64,000 nt of DNA, taken from contig NZ_SZUA01000002.1 in assembly GCF_005239095.1 (NCBI RefSeq), positions 1,116,001 to 1,180,000 on the forward strand, read 5' to 3'. Position numbers and translations under genes: made by a program. This stretch comes from Luteimonas gilva. GTDB taxonomy: Bacteria; Pseudomonadota; Gammaproteobacteria; Xanthomonadales; Xanthomonadaceae. This document shows positions 18,001 to 27,552 of the stretch, in pieces. Each line of letters opens with the position of its first letter. The first letter of the stretch is position 1. The notes below the pieces were generated by a model that worked only from the letters and a program-made list of their open reading frames with translations, searched no databases and was not told where the DNA came from.

Positions 18001-21000
18001 TGGTGTTGTCGCCGGTAGCCTCGGCGCCGTAGCCCAGCGCCGAAGCGCCGAAGTCCGAAGCGACGGTGTAGCCGCCGAAGGCCGACGCGCCGTCGGCCGA
18101 AGCGTTGCTGCGGAAGCCGGTCGCGGTGGATTGCAAGCCGGAAGCCGAAGCTTCGGTGCCCAGGGCCGTGGCGTAGGCGTTCGACGAAGAAGCGCCGGCG
18201 CCGATGGCGGTGGAGCCGACTTCGCCGGTGGCCGAAGCGCCTGCGCCGACCGCCGTGGCATCGACGCCGCTGGCTTCGGTCGTTGCGTACATCGGATTGC
18301 CGTCTTCGTCCAGGATCGGATTGCCTTCGTCGTCCACCAATGCACGCTGGCCGCCGATGGCCGTGGCGCCGGCTGCCGACGCGTTCGCGCCGTTACCGTT
18401 GGCCGTGGCGTTGTCCGCCGTGGCGGCCGACTGGTTGCCGGTCGCCGTCGCGCCGTTGCCGATCGCGGCCGAACCCGAACCGTAAGCGGCGGCGGTGTCT
18501 CCGTTCGCGTACGCATTCGCACCCGAGGCGATGGCGAATTCGCCTACCGCTTCGGCATCATCCGAGCCGTCGCCCGCGCCATTGGCCTTGAAGTAGCGGG
18601 TCGCATCGGTCAGCTGACCGACATTGACCGCATCCGTCTCTTCCGTGCCGGCTGCGACATTGGTGATCTGGCGTTCGTTGCCGGAGCTGCCCACCGACAC
18701 CGTGTCTTCGCGATCGGCGACCGAGTCGCCGCCGATGGCCACGCTGTTGCGCGCCACGGCGTTCGCGTTGTTGCCTAGCGCCACCGCGTTGAACTCGCTG
18801 GCGTAAGCGCCGCCACCGACGGCGACGGCGAACGAACCGGAGGCTTCCGCCGGCAGGAAGCCGAACAGCGCGCCACCGACGGCCACACTGTTGGTGCCGC
18901 TGGCGATGGCCTGCGAGCCGACCGCGGTGGAATCGCCGCCGCTGGCGAGCGCGCCGAAGCCGACGGCCGTATCCAGATCGCCGCTCGCCTCGGCACCGTA
19001 GCCCAGAGCTTGCGCACCGAACGCGCTGGCAACGCTGTAGCTGCCGATCGCCGAGGAACCGTCGCCCGAGGCGTTCGAACGGAAACCGTTCGCTGTGGCT
19101 TGCAAACCCGAAGCCGAAGCTTCGGTGCCGACCGCTGCGGTGTAAGCATTGCTCGCCGAGGCACCCGAACCGATCGCGATGGCGCCGATCTCGCCGTCCG
19201 CCACCGCACCATTGCCGAGCGCGACGTTGTCTTCGCCCGACGCGGTGCTGTTGGAACCGCCGGCGAAGCTGTTCGAACCGCTGGCGACATTGCCGTTACC
19301 CACGGCCGTCGCGTTCTCGCCTTCGACGGTGTTGTCGCCGCCGAACGCATTGCCGTTCGTGCCGGAAACGACATTGTTGCGGCCGAAGGCATTGCTGCCG
19401 TCGCCGCTGGCGTCGTTGAAATTGCCGACCGCGCTCGCGTCCGCACCGCTGGCGGTGTTGACGAAGCCCAACGCGCTGGCGCCGTTGCCCGAAGCTACGC
19501 TGTACGCGCCGATGGCCGTGCTGCCGTCGCCGCTGGCGACCGCGCCGGGACCTGCGGCGACGCTGTCGGCGCCGGAAGCCACGGCATCGTCGCTGCCGTC
19601 GTTGGCGCCGTTGGCGGCGAAGTAGTGGTTGGCGTCTTCGACGCCGTCGGCCACTTCGTTCAACTGCGCCAGGTTCACCGCATCGGTGTCTTCGGTGCCG
19701 GCGGCGACGTTGGCGATTTGACGCTCCGCACCCGCCGCGCCCACCGACACGGTATTGGCGCGGTCGGCTTCTGAGTTGGCGCCGATCGCCACGCTATTGG
19801 CTTCGATCGCCAACGCATTGACGCCCAGCGCGACGCTATCGTCGCCGTAAGCCCAACTGTTGTGGCCGATGGCCGTGCTGTATTCGCCGGTGGCCCAGGC
19901 GCCGTTGCCGAAGGCCGCAGCGCCGGTGCCGCGCGCTTGCGTGCTGACCAGACCGTTGGCGGTGGTGCCGCCGATCGCGGTGCTCTCCGCGCCGATGGCC
20001 AATGCGTTGAAGCCTATGGCTGTGGCGTTGCTGTTGGTGGCCCAAGCGCCATAACCGAGCGAAGTGGAACCGAAGCCCGAAGCGACGGTGTAGCCGCCGA
20101 AGGCCGAGGAGCCGTCGCCCGAAGCATTGGCGCGGAAGCCGTTCGCGGTGGACTGCAAACCGGAGGCCGAAGACTCGGTGCCGGTGGCGGTCGCATACGA
20201 ATTGCTCGCGCTGGCGCCCGCGCCGAGGGCGGTGGATCCGGCTTCGCCCGTGGCCGAAGCGCCTGCGCCGACCGCCGTGGCATCGACGCCATTGGCTTCG
20301 GTGCTGGCGTACATCGGGTTGCCGTCTTCGTCCAGGATCGGATTGCCTTCGTCGTCGACCAGCGCACGCTGGCCGCCGATAGCGGTCGCACCCGCGGCAC
20401 TGGCGCTGGCGCCATTGCCGTTAGCCGTAGCGTTGTCCGCCGTCGCGGCGGACTGATTGCCCGTCGCCGTCGCACCATTGCCGATGGCCGAGGAGCCCGA
20501 ACCGTAAGCGGCGGCGGTATCGCCGTTCGCATACGCATTCGCGCCCGAGGCGATGGCGAATTCGCCGACCGCTTCGGCATCGTCGCTGCCATCGCCTGCG
20601 CCGTTAGCCTTGAAGTAGCGAGTCGCATCGGTCAGCTGACCGACATTGACCGCATCCGTCTCTTCCGTGCCCGCGGCAACGTTGGTGATCTGGCGTTCGT
20701 TGCCCGCACGGCCCACCGACACGCTGTCTTCGCGATCGGCGACCGAATCGCCACCAATGGCCACGCTGTTGCGCGCCACGGCGTTCGCATTGTTGCCTAG
20801 TGCCACTGCATTGAACTCGCTGGCGTAAGCGCCGCCACCGACGGCGACGGCGAACGAGCCGGACGCTTCCGCCGGCAGGAAGCCGAACAAGGCGCCACCG
20901 ACCGCCACGCTATTGGTACCGCTGGCGATGGCTTGCGAGCCGACCGCGGTCGAATCGCCGCCGCTGGCGAGCGCACCGAAGCCGACGGCCGTATCCAGAT

Positions 21001-24000
21001 CGCCGCTCGCCTCTGCGCCGTAGCCCAGAGCTTGCGCACCGAACGCGCTGGCGACGCTGTAGCTGCCGATCGCCGAAGAACCATCGCCGGAGGCATTCGA
21101 ACGGAAGCCCGAAGCGGTCGCTTGCAGCCCAGAAGCCGAAGCTTCGGTACCGACCGCCGCGGTGTAAGCATTGCTCGCCGAGGCGCCCGAACCGATCGCG
21201 ATCGCACCGATCTCGCCATCCGCTACCGCGCCATTGCCGAGCGCGACGTTGTCTTCGCCCGACGCGGTGCTGTTGGAACCGCCGGCGAAGCTGTTCGCGC
21301 CGCTGGCCGTATTGCCGTTGCCGATCGCCGTGGCGAGGTCGCCCGTCGCTTGGTTGCCGGTGCCCAGCGCATTGCTCGAGAAGCCGCTGGCTTCGTTGCC
21401 CTGGCCGACGGCGTTCGCGAAATCGCCGGACGCCGTATTCGACGTGCCGATCGCGCTGGCGCCCGCGCCGCTGGCGACATTCAAACTGCCGATGGCGTTG
21501 CTGTCGTCGCCTTCGGCCAAGTTATCGCCGCCGAGCGCATTGGCATTCGCGCCGACTGCGACGTTGTTGCGGCCGAAGGCATTGCTGCCGTCGCCGCTGG
21601 CGTCGTTGAAGTTGCCCACTGCGCTGGCGTCCGCACCGCTGGCGGTGTTGACGAAGCCCAACGCGCTGGCGCCGTTGCCCGAAGCCACGCTGTACGCGCC
21701 GATGGCCGTGCTGCCGTCGCCGCTGGCGACCGCGCCGGGACCTGCGGCGACGCTGTCGGCGCCGGAAGCCACGGCATCGTCGCTGCCGTCGTTGGCGCCG
21801 TTGGCGGCGAAGTAGTGGTTGGCGTCTTCGACGCTGTCGGCCACTTCGTTCAACTGCGCCAGGTTCACCGCATCGGTGTTTTCGGTGCCGGCGGCGACAT
21901 TCGTAATCTGGCGTTCGTTGCCCGCGGAACCGACCGACACGCTGTTGTCGCGGTCGGCGAGCGAACCCGAACCCAGCGCCACCGATTGCGCGCCGCTGAC
22001 TTCGGTGCCCGCGCCGAGCGCGACGCCCGCTTCGCCGGAAACATAGGAATTGGTGCCGGCCGCGATGGCGTGGATGTTGTCCGCCAAAGCCTGATAACCG
22101 AGCGCGATGGTGTAATCGTCATAAGCGAAGGCGCCGCGGCCGACCGCCGTCGAGCTGGCGCCCGGGGCCCAGCTGTTCAAGCCGATCGAAGTCGCGCCGC
22201 TGCCGCTGGCCCAAGCCGCCGGGCCGACCGCGGTGGTGTTGGCGCCGGTAGCCCAAGCGCTGACACCGATGGCGGTGCCGCCGGATTGCGACGCCCACGA
22301 ACCCGCACCCACCGCGGTGGTTTCTTCCGCGGATGCGCGGCTCAGTTCGCCGATGGAAATGCTGTAGGTGCCCTCCGCGCGCGAGCCGCTGCCGACCGCG
22401 AAGGAGCGGTCGCCGGTCGCCGATGCGTCGATGCCGAGCGCGACGCTGTTCAAGCCGGCCGCGTTCGCGCCGACGCCGAGCGCCGTGGCGCCGTTGCCGC
22501 CGGCGGTCGCGCCCGCGCCCACGGCGGTGCTTTCCGCGCCGCTGGCTTCGGTGCTGGCGTACATCGGGTTGCCGTCTTCGTCCAGGATCGGATTGCCGTC
22601 GTCGTCGACCAGCGCGCGCTGGGCGCCGATGGCCGTCGCGCTGGCCGCCGACGCGTTCGCACCGTTGCCGTTGGCGGTGGCGTTGTCGGCGGTCGCCGCC
22701 GACTGATTTCCGGTCGCCGTGGCGCCGTTGCCGATGGCCGAGGCACCCGAACCGTAAGCGGCGGCGGTATCGCCGTTCGCGTACGCATTCGCGCCCGAGG
22801 CGATGGCGAATTCGCCGACCGCTTCGGCGTCGTCGCTGCCGTCGTTGGCGCCGTTGGCCTTGAAATAGCGGGTCGCGTCGGTCAGCTGGCCGACGTTCAC
22901 CGCATCCGTCTCTTCCGTGCCGGCCGCGACATTGGTGATCTGGCGTTCGTTGCCCGCCGAACCGACCGACACGCTGTTGGCGCGATCGGTTTCCGAATCC
23001 GCGCCGATGGCGACGCTATTGTCGTTCAGCGCGAAAGCGTTCACGCCGACGGCGACGCTGCCTTCTCCATCCGCATAGCTGTTATGGCCGACCGAAGTGG
23101 AGTACTCGCCGGTGGCCCACGCGCCGGTGCCGAACGCGGAACCGCCGGTGCCCGAAGCGCGGGTGTTGATCAGACCGAAGAACGTGCTGCCGCCGACGGC
23201 GGTGGCTTCTTCGCCGCTGGCCGCGGCGCCGAAACCGACCGCGGTGGTGTTGTCGGCGCTGGCTTCCGCGCCGTAGCCGAGCGCTTGCGCGCCGAAGCCC
23301 GAGGCGACGGTGTAGCCGCCGATGGCCGACGAACCGTCGCCGGAGGCGTTGGAACGGAAACCGTTGGCCGTCGATTGCAGACCGGACGCGGACGATTCGG
23401 TGCCCGAAGCGGTGGCGTAGGAGTTGGACGCCGAAGCGCCCGCGCCCAAAGCCGTCGCGCCCGCTGCACCGGTCGCCGAAGCGCCTGCGCCCACGGCCGT
23501 GGCATCCACGCCATTGGCTTCGGTGCTGGCGTACATCGGGTTGCCGTCTTCGTCCAGGATCGGATTGCCTTCGTCGTCCACCAGTGCGCGCTGGCCGCCG
23601 ATGGCGGTCGCGCCGGCGGCACTGGCGCTGGCGCCATTGCCGTTGGCGGTGGCGTTGTCCGCCGTGGCCGCCGATTGGTTGCCGGTGGCGGTTGCGCCGT
23701 TGCCGATGGCCGAAGAACCCGAACCGTAAGCGGCGGCGGTATCGCCGTTCGCATACGCATTCGCACCTGAGGCGATGGCGAATTCGCCTACTGCTTCGGC
23801 GTCGTCCGAGCCGTCGCCCGCACCGTTCGCCTTGAAGTAACGGGTCGCATCGGTCAGCTGACCGACATTCACCGCATCCGTCTCTTCCGTACCGGCCGCC
23901 ACATTGGTGATCTGGCGTTCGTTACCGGAGCTGCCCACCGATACGCTGTCTTCGCGATCGGCGACCGAATCGCCACCGATGGCCACGCTGTTGCGTGCTA

Positions 24001-25543
24001 CGGCGTTGGCGTTGTTGCCCAGCGCCACTGCATTGAACTCGCTCGCGTAGGCACCGCCGCCCACGGCGACGGCGAACGAGCCCGAAGCCTCCGCCGGCAA
24101 GAAGCCGAACAGCGCGCCACCCACCGCCACGCTATTGGTGCCGCTGGCGATGGCTTGCGAACCCACGGCTGTGGAATCACCGCCGCTAGCCAATGCGCCG
24201 AAGCCGACGGCCGTATCCAGATCGCCACTGGCTTCAGCGCCATAACCCAAAGCTTGCGCACCGAACGCGCTGGCGACGCTGTAGCTGCCGATCGCGGAAG
24301 AACCATCGCCCGAAGCGTTCGAACGGAAACCGTTCGCCGTGGCCTGCAGACCCGAAGCCGAAGCTTCGGTGCCGACCGCCGCGGTGTAGGCATTGCTCGC
24401 CGAGGCGCCCGAACCGATCGCAATCGCTCCGATCTCGCCATCGGCCACCGCACCATTGCCGAGCGCGACGTTGTCTTCGCCCGATGCGGTGCTGTTGGAA
24501 CCGCCAGCGAAACTGTTCAAACCGCTGGCGACATTGCCATTGCCCACCGCCGTCGCGTTCTCGCCTTCGACGGTATTGTCGCCGCCGAACGCATTGCCGT
24601 TCGTGCCGGAGACGACGTTGTTGCGGCCGAAGGCATTGCTGCCGTCGCCGCTGGCGTCGTTGAAGTTGCCCACCGCGCTGGCGTCCGCGCCGCTGGCCGT
24701 GTTGACGAAGCCGACCGCCGTCGAACCGTTGCCCGAAGCGACGCTGGAAGCGCCGACCGCGGTGCTGCCGTCGCCGCTGGCGACCGCGCCTGCACCGGCC
24801 GCGGTGGCTTCGGAGCCGCTGGCGATGGCGTCGTCGCTGCCGTCGTTCGCGCCGGTCGCTTGGAAGTAGCGCGTGGCGTCTACGAAATCATCGGCCAGCG
24901 CATCGAGTTGTCCCTTGTTGACCGCATCGTGCGCGTTGACGCCGTCGCCGACGTTGACGATGCGGCGCGTCGCCGGACCCGTGCTGCCGTCGCCGCTGCC
25001 GACCGAAACCGTATTCGCTTCGGTGGCGAGCGAACCCGAACCCAACGCCACGCTGTCGGCGGCGCCGGAGCGCGCGTTGGCGCCGACGGCCACGCCGTTC
25101 GTAGCGCTGGCCGAAGCGGAAGAACCGTAACCGATGGACACGCTCGCCGTGCCGCCCGCTGCCGCTTGGCGACCCAGCGCCGTGGCGTTGTTGGCGATGG
25201 CGCGCGCGCCCGAACCGGTCGCGGTCGCGCCCGTCGCGTTCGCCAGCGCGCCGTAACCCAGCGCGGTGGATACCTGGCCGCTGGCTTGCGCGCCGCCGCC
25301 GCAAGCGAAGGCGTTGGTGCCGCTCGCGGTCGGCGCGGTGCCGCCGCCGAGTTGTTGGCAAACGTTGCCTGCGCTGGCCGGCAGGCTCCATAGCGCTCCA
25401 CTGATCGACAAAGCGAGGAAGGTTGCTGCGAGAGGCGTCGCGCGCGCGGCGCCGACGATGCCGTGGGATTGCTTGGCGAATTCGGATGCGACCACCAGCA
25501 TGCCGAGCGACTTGTTCCAAACCTTGCTGTAAATCCTGTTCAT
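15020..25543 (-). CDS. Giant trimeric autotransporter adhesin (YadA/Hia type, type Vc)
   Basis: The product is about 3507 residues. The start at 25543 (AAGGA eight bases upstream) gives MNRIYSKVWNKSLGMLVVAS, a classic extended signal peptide region (ESPR), followed by a signal peptide ending SLPASAG; the longer frame from 25570 lacks this. The passenger is a long run of YadA-head 14-residue repeats (xAxAxGxxSxA type, for example ASGDGSTAVG). These alternate with about twelve neck motifs of the form ERQITNVAAGTEETDAVNVG, each leading into short stalk segments. The last ~90 residues (IEDDFNAFRGQVDRQF, then RGRIAVGAGFLGGEQAISIG) are the YadA anchor that forms the trimeric 12-strand pore. It should act as a surface adhesin or biofilm factor. 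It is transcribed against the flanking gsp genes and has its own terminator. Internal repeats are nearly identical at DNA level, so copy number may vary and assembly errors are possible. Confidence 0.95.
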   Translation of the reverse strand: MNRIYSKVWNKSLGMLVVASEFAKQSHGIVGAARATPLAATFLALSISGALWSLPASAGNVCQQLGGGTAPTASGTNAFACGGGAQASGQVSTALGYGALANATGATATGSGARAIANNATALGRQAAAGGTASVSIGYGSSASASATNGVAVGANARSGAADSVALGSGSLATEANTVSVGSGDGSTGPATRRIVNVGDGVNAHDAVNKGQLDALADDFVDATRYFQATGANDGSDDAIASGSEATAAGAGAVASGDGSTAVGASSVASGNGSTAVGFVNTASGADASAVGNFNDASGDGSNAFGRNNVVSGTNGNAFGGDNTVEGENATAVGNGNVASGLNSFAGGSNSTASGEDNVALGNGAVADGEIGAIAIGSGASASNAYTAAVGTEASASGLQATANGFRSNASGDGSSAIGSYSVASAFGAQALGYGAEASGDLDTAVGFGALASGGDSTAVGSQAIASGTNSVAVGGALFGFLPAEASGSFAVAVGGGAYASEFNAVALGNNANAVARNSVAIGGDSVADREDSVSVGSSGNERQITNVAAGTEETDAVNVGQLTDATRYFKANGAGDGSDDAEAVGEFAIASGANAYANGDTAAAYGSGSSAIGNGATATGNQSAATADNATANGNGASASAAGATAIGGQRALVDDEGNPILDEDGNPMYASTEANGVDATAVGAGASATGAAGATALGAGASASNSYATASGTESSASGLQSTANGFRSNASGDGSSAIGGYTVASGFGAQALGYGAEASADNTTAVGFGAAASGEEATAVGGSTFFGLINTRASGTGGSAFGTGAWATGEYSTSVGHNSYADGEGSVAVGVNAFALNDNSVAIGADSETDRANSVSVGSAGNERQITNVAAGTEETDAVNVGQLTDATRYFKANGANDGSDDAEAVGEFAIASGANAYANGDTAAAYGSGASAIGNGATATGNQSAATADNATANGNGANASAASATAIGAQRALVDDDGNPILDEDGNPMYASTEASGAESTAVGAGATAGGNGATALGVGANAAGLNSVALGIDASATGDRSFAVGSGSRAEGTYSISIGELSRASAEETTAVGAGSWASQSGGTAIGVSAWATGANTTAVGPAAWASGSGATSIGLNSWAPGASSTAVGRGAFAYDDYTIALGYQALADNIHAIAAGTNSYVSGEAGVALGAGTEVSGAQSVALGSGSLADRDNSVSVGSAGNERQITNVAAGTENTDAVNLAQLNEVADSVEDANHYFAANGANDGSDDAVASGADSVAAGPGAVASGDGSTAIGAYSVASGNGASALGFVNTASGADASAVGNFNDASGDGSNAFGRNNVAVGANANALGGDNLAEGDDSNAIGSLNVASGAGASAIGTSNTASGDFANAVGQGNEASGFSSNALGTGNQATGDLATAIGNGNTASGANSFAGGSNSTASGEDNVALGNGAVADGEIGAIAIGSGASASNAYTAAVGTEASASGLQATASGFRSNASGDGSSAIGSYSVASAFGAQALGYGAEASGDLDTAVGFGALASGGDSTAVGSQAIASGTNSVAVGGALFGFLPAEASGSFAVAVGGGAYASEFNAVALGNNANAVARNSVAIGGDSVADREDSVSVGRAGNERQITNVAAGTEETDAVNVGQLTDATRYFKANGAGDGSDDAEAVGEFAIASGANAYANGDTAAAYGSGSSAIGNGATATGNQSAATADNATANGNGASASAAGATAIGGQRALVDDEGNPILDEDGNPMYASTEANGVDATAVGAGASATGEAGSTALGAGASASNSYATATGTESSASGLQSTANGFRANASGDGSSAFGGYTVASGFGSTSLGYGAWATNSNATAIGFNALAIGAESTAIGGTTANGLVSTQARGTGAAAFGNGAWATGEYSTAIGHNSWAYGDDSVALGVNALAIEANSVAIGANSEADRANTVSVGAAGAERQIANVAAGTEDTDAVNLAQLNEVADGVEDANHYFAANGANDGSDDAVASGADSVAAGPGAVASGDGSTAIGAYSVASGNGASALGFVNTASGADASAVGNFNDASGDGSNAFGRNNVVSGTNGNAFGGDNTVEGENATAVGNGNVASGSNSFAGGSNSTASGEDNVALGNGAVADGEIGAIAIGSGASASNAYTAAVGTEASASGLQATANGFRSNASGDGSSAIGSYSVASAFGAQALGYGAEASGDLDTAVGFGALASGGDSTAVGSQAIASGTNSVAVGGALFGFLPAEASGSFAVAVGGGAYASEFNAVALGNNANAVARNSVAIGGDSVADREDTVSVGSSGNERQITNVAAGTEETDAVNVGQLTDATRYFKANGAGDGSDDAEAVGEFAIASGANAYANGDTAAAYGSGSAAIGNGATATGNQSAATADNATANGNGANASAAGATAIGGQRALVDDEGNPILDEDGNPMYATTEASGVDATAVGAGASATGEVGSTAIGAGASSSNAYATALGTEASASGLQSTATGFRSNASADGASAFGGYTVASDFGASALGYGAEATGDNTTAVGFGSSASGAEATAVGGSTFFGLINTRASGTGGSAFGTGAWATGEYSTSVGHNSWADGDGSVAIGVNSVASEANSVALGAGSEADRANTVSVGSAGSERQIANVAAGTEDTDAVNVAQLNESTAAATRYFQANGANDGSDDAEAVGEFAIASGANAYANGDTASAYGAGSAAIGNGATATGNQSAATADNATANGNGANASATGATAIGGQRALVDDEGNPILDEDGNPMYATTEASGVDATAVGAGASATGAAGATALGAGASASNSYATASGTESSASGLQSTANGFRSNASGDGSSAIGGYTVASGFGAQALGYGAEASADNTTAVGFGAAASGEEATAVGGSTFFGLINTRASGTGGSAFGTGAWATGEYSTSVGHNSWADGDGSVAIGVNSVASEANSVALGAGSEADRANTVSVGASGAERQIANVAAGTEGTDAVNLDQLNEVADNVESATRYFKANGANDGSDDASATGANSVAAGPGAAASGDGSAAFGAQATASAANSVALGSGSVADRENTVSVGAAGAERQIANVAAGSADTDAVNVAQLNEVANGAAQASKFFKANGENGSTASGENSLAAGASSVASGVRGTAVGAASQATGDLSTAVGSDSLAQGVNSVALGSTSFASASGSVAIGANANARSANSVAIGQGASVSSLNTNSVALGANSVTSRSNTVSIGSAGNERQITNVKAGTAATDAVNLGQAQSIATALGGGASYSSAGAFVAPTYTIQGGTYRNVGAAFTAVDNKLNNLQTQVNNIQVGTQSNATAGSTVASSAPVSQAPVGTAPSGSGPVASSAAPTPAAASPNAYGQGAQVTAENAVALGDNSVADRANTVSVGSEGGERQVANVAAGTRNTDAVNVNQMRTANSQTLSSAQAYTDIRFNAIEDDFNAFRGQVDRQFQLQDERMNQIGALGTAMTQMTANAANGNSARGRIAVGAGFLGGEQAISIGYGKKIGERASFTLGGAFSGDEKSAGIGFGVDL
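16650..24880 (-). repeat. Modular long repeats inside the adhesin gene (three P and five Q modules)
   Basis: Two kinds of roughly 1-kb unit recur. Q modules contain the Asp-rich insert ALVDDEGNPILDEDGNPMY, read at about 17.30, 18.29, 20.31, 22.56 and 23.53 kb. P modules contain FVNTASGADASAVGNFNDAS (about 19.4, 21.6 and 24.7 kb) and the LFGFLPAEASGSFAVAVGGG block (about 18.85, 20.87 and 24.09 kb). Reading from the N-terminus the order is P-Q-Q-P-Q-P-Q-Q. Many 50-100 base stretches are shared with only occasional third-position changes, pointing to recent duplication and gene conversion. Confidence 0.85.
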
Positions 25544-26327
25544 GGGGGAATCCTTCAGTGGAAACTTCAAGGGAAAGTCGGCTCCCGGCGCCGCGGGGAC
25601 AGGCCGGGAAACTTTCGACGAACGAGCGAACTACGAGGTGATGCGGAGGGCGAAACGGAAAAGCGGCGACGCGTAAACGGTTTCGCGCCGTAGGCCGGGC
25701 GGCTTGCGGCGGAAAGCGGAGAAAGGCGGGTGGGTCAGTTCGCGAACGGTCGCGAAGGGAAAAGAGGGAAGGTCGCGGGCGGTGCGCATCGAATGCGAAA
25801 CGCGATGGCGCTCGGAGACGCCTTCGCCTGCAAAGACGCGAATGGTGCTGCCCTGCATCCCCTTCCCCCGAAGCATCTGCTGACCGAAACATACCTGCGA
25901 ATGAAGCGCTTGGCTATGCTTTTTTCATGCGATACCTGAGCGTACGCAGTGCGAGCCGCATTGTTGCGTTGCGCAAACAGCGTCGTTGCAAATTCGATAC
26001 GGAAGCGTCGCGTGAAGATTCGTTTCGCGCATTCGAAGTGAGCCGCAAAACTATTTGATGTAACTGGACTTGATGCGGCTCGCGCATTGCCTTGCGCGCC
26101 ATCGCGCCGTGCGCGTGAAGATGTCGTTAATCGATGCGTCAGCAATCGATCCGTCATCGTCGCGAACGGCATACGGCGCCGCAGCAATCGACTCGAATGT
26201 GCCGATCGCCGCTCCGGATTGGGGCGGGCTGCGCATTCCGCACGTTATGGCGCGCGCATTTTTCGCAAGCGGGCGCGGGATTAGGCCGCCCGCGGTATCC
26301 TGCTGGCCCGCGACTCGCCCGCCGACC
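25544..26327. other. 784-base divergent intergenic region between the adhesin gene and gspF
   Basis: No convincing gene is seen; open frames here lack family features and ribosome sites. The part around 25900-26060 is visibly richer in A and T than the flanks (for example CTATGCTTTTTTCATG and CAAAACTATTTGATG), as expected for a regulatory region. It must hold the adhesin promoter and presumably a promoter for gspF-D, because the operon is cut off from gspE. I could not settle on a -35/-10 pair for either strand. Confidence 0.5.
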
Positions 26328-27545
26328 ATGCCGCTGTATCGCTACAAAGCCCTGAACGCCCGCGGCGAGATGCTCGACGGCCAAATGGAAGCGGCCAGCG
26401 ACGCCGAAGTGGCTTTGCGCCTGCAGGAACAGGGCCATCTGCCGGTGGAGACCAAGCCGGCTTCGGCCGGCGGCGGGGAAGCGGCCTGGCGGACACTGTT
26501 CAAGCCCAAGCCCTTCGCCGGCGAGCGCCTGGTCCAGTTCACCCAGCAATTGGCGACTCTGCTGGGCGCCGGCCAGCCGCTGGACCGGTCCCTGACGATC
26601 CTGCTGGAGCTGCCCGAGGACGAGACGGCCAAACGGACCATCGCCGACATCCGCGATGCGGTGCGCGGCGGTTCGTCCCTGTCGACCGCGCTGGAACGCC
26701 AGCACGGCACCTTCGGCAAGCTCTATATCAATATGGTCCGCGCCGGCGAAGCGGGCGGCAGCCTGCACGAGACCCTGCAGCGCCTGGCCGACTACCTGGA
26801 GCGCAGCCGCGCTTTGCGCGGTCGGGTGATCAACGCCTTGATCTATCCGGCCATCCTGGTGGTCATGGTCGGCTTGAGCCTGCTGTTCCTGCTGGGCTAC
26901 GTCGTGCCTCAGTTCGCGGCGATGTACGAAAGCCTGGACGCGCAACTGCCGCTGTTTTCGCGGATCGTGCTGGGCATCGGGCTGTTCGTGCGCGATTGGT
27001 GGATCGTGCTGGTCGCCGTGCCGGCGCTGGCGGGGTGGTGGTTCGACCGCAAGCGCCGCGATCCGGCCTTCCGCGCCCGTTTCGACGAATGGCTGCTGCG
27101 GCAGAAGTTCGCCGGAACCTTGGTGGCCCGGTTGGAGACCGCGCGCCTGGCCCGGACCCTGGGCACCCTGCTCAAGAACGGCGTGCCGCTGATGACGGCC
27201 CTGGGCATCGGCCGCAACGTATTGGGGAACACCAAGCTGGCCGACGATGTCGAAAGGGCGGCGGACGACGTCAAGAACGGCGTCGGCCTGTCCACCGCCT
27301 TGGCCAAGGGCAAGCGGTTTCCGCGGCTGGCGCTGCAGATGATCCAGGTCGGCGAAGAGTCCGGCGCGCTCGATACGATGCTGCTCAAAACGGCGGACAC
27401 CTTCGAGCGCGAAACTGGGCAGGCTTTGGACCGGATGCTGGCGGCGCTGGTGCCGGTGATCACCTTGGTGCTGGCCGGTGCCGTGGGCATCGTGATCCTG
27501 GCGGTGCTGACGCCGCTGTACGATCTGACCAATGCGATCGGTTGA
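26328..27545 (+). CDS. gspF: Type II secretion inner-membrane platform protein GspF (XpsF)
   Basis: The 405-residue product is the polytopic core of the T2SS assembly platform, which contacts GspE and GspL. It begins MPLYRYKALNARGEMLDGQM, the standard GspF N-terminus, which fixes the ATG at 26328 rather than the longer upstream frame. Two GspF repeats are visible, each starting with FTQQLATLLGAGQPLDRSL and LARTLGTLLKNGVPLMTAL. Each is followed by the conserved G-E-A/S-G block (VRAGEAGGSL, VGEESGALD). Membrane helices lie at about 167-196, 220-245 and 370-397. Length is normal for the family. It is the first gene of the gspF-D run and has no gspE immediately upstream, unlike in Xanthomonas. 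Confidence 0.96.
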   Translation: MPLYRYKALNARGEMLDGQMEAASDAEVALRLQEQGHLPVETKPASAGGGEAAWRTLFKPKPFAGERLVQFTQQLATLLGAGQPLDRSLTILLELPEDETAKRTIADIRDAVRGGSSLSTALERQHGTFGKLYINMVRAGEAGGSLHETLQRLADYLERSRALRGRVINALIYPAILVVMVGLSLLFLLGYVVPQFAAMYESLDAQLPLFSRIVLGIGLFVRDWWIVLVAVPALAGWWFDRKRRDPAFRARFDEWLLRQKFAGTLVARLETARLARTLGTLLKNGVPLMTALGIGRNVLGNTKLADDVERAADDVKNGVGLSTALAKGKRFPRLALQMIQVGEESGALDTMLLKTADTFERETGQALDRMLAALVPVITLVLAGAVGIVILAVLTPLYDLTNAIG

Positions 27546-27552
27546 AGCGAGG

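Noticed and set aside
20933-23770. Open frame of 945 codons on the plus strand inside the adhesin gene
   Set aside because: It is antisense to the repetitive adhesin. Its own repeats merely mirror the adhesin modules, with no start signal or recognisable domain.
15020-25543. Regularly spaced repeats that could suggest a CRISPR array
   Set aside because: The repeats lie in one continuous reading frame with YadA motifs; units are variable in length and lack unique spacers.
25735-26187. 150-codon minus-strand frame in the adhesin upstream region
   Set aside because: Composition is irregular, there is no Shine-Dalgarno and no motif; the region is better read as regulatory DNA.
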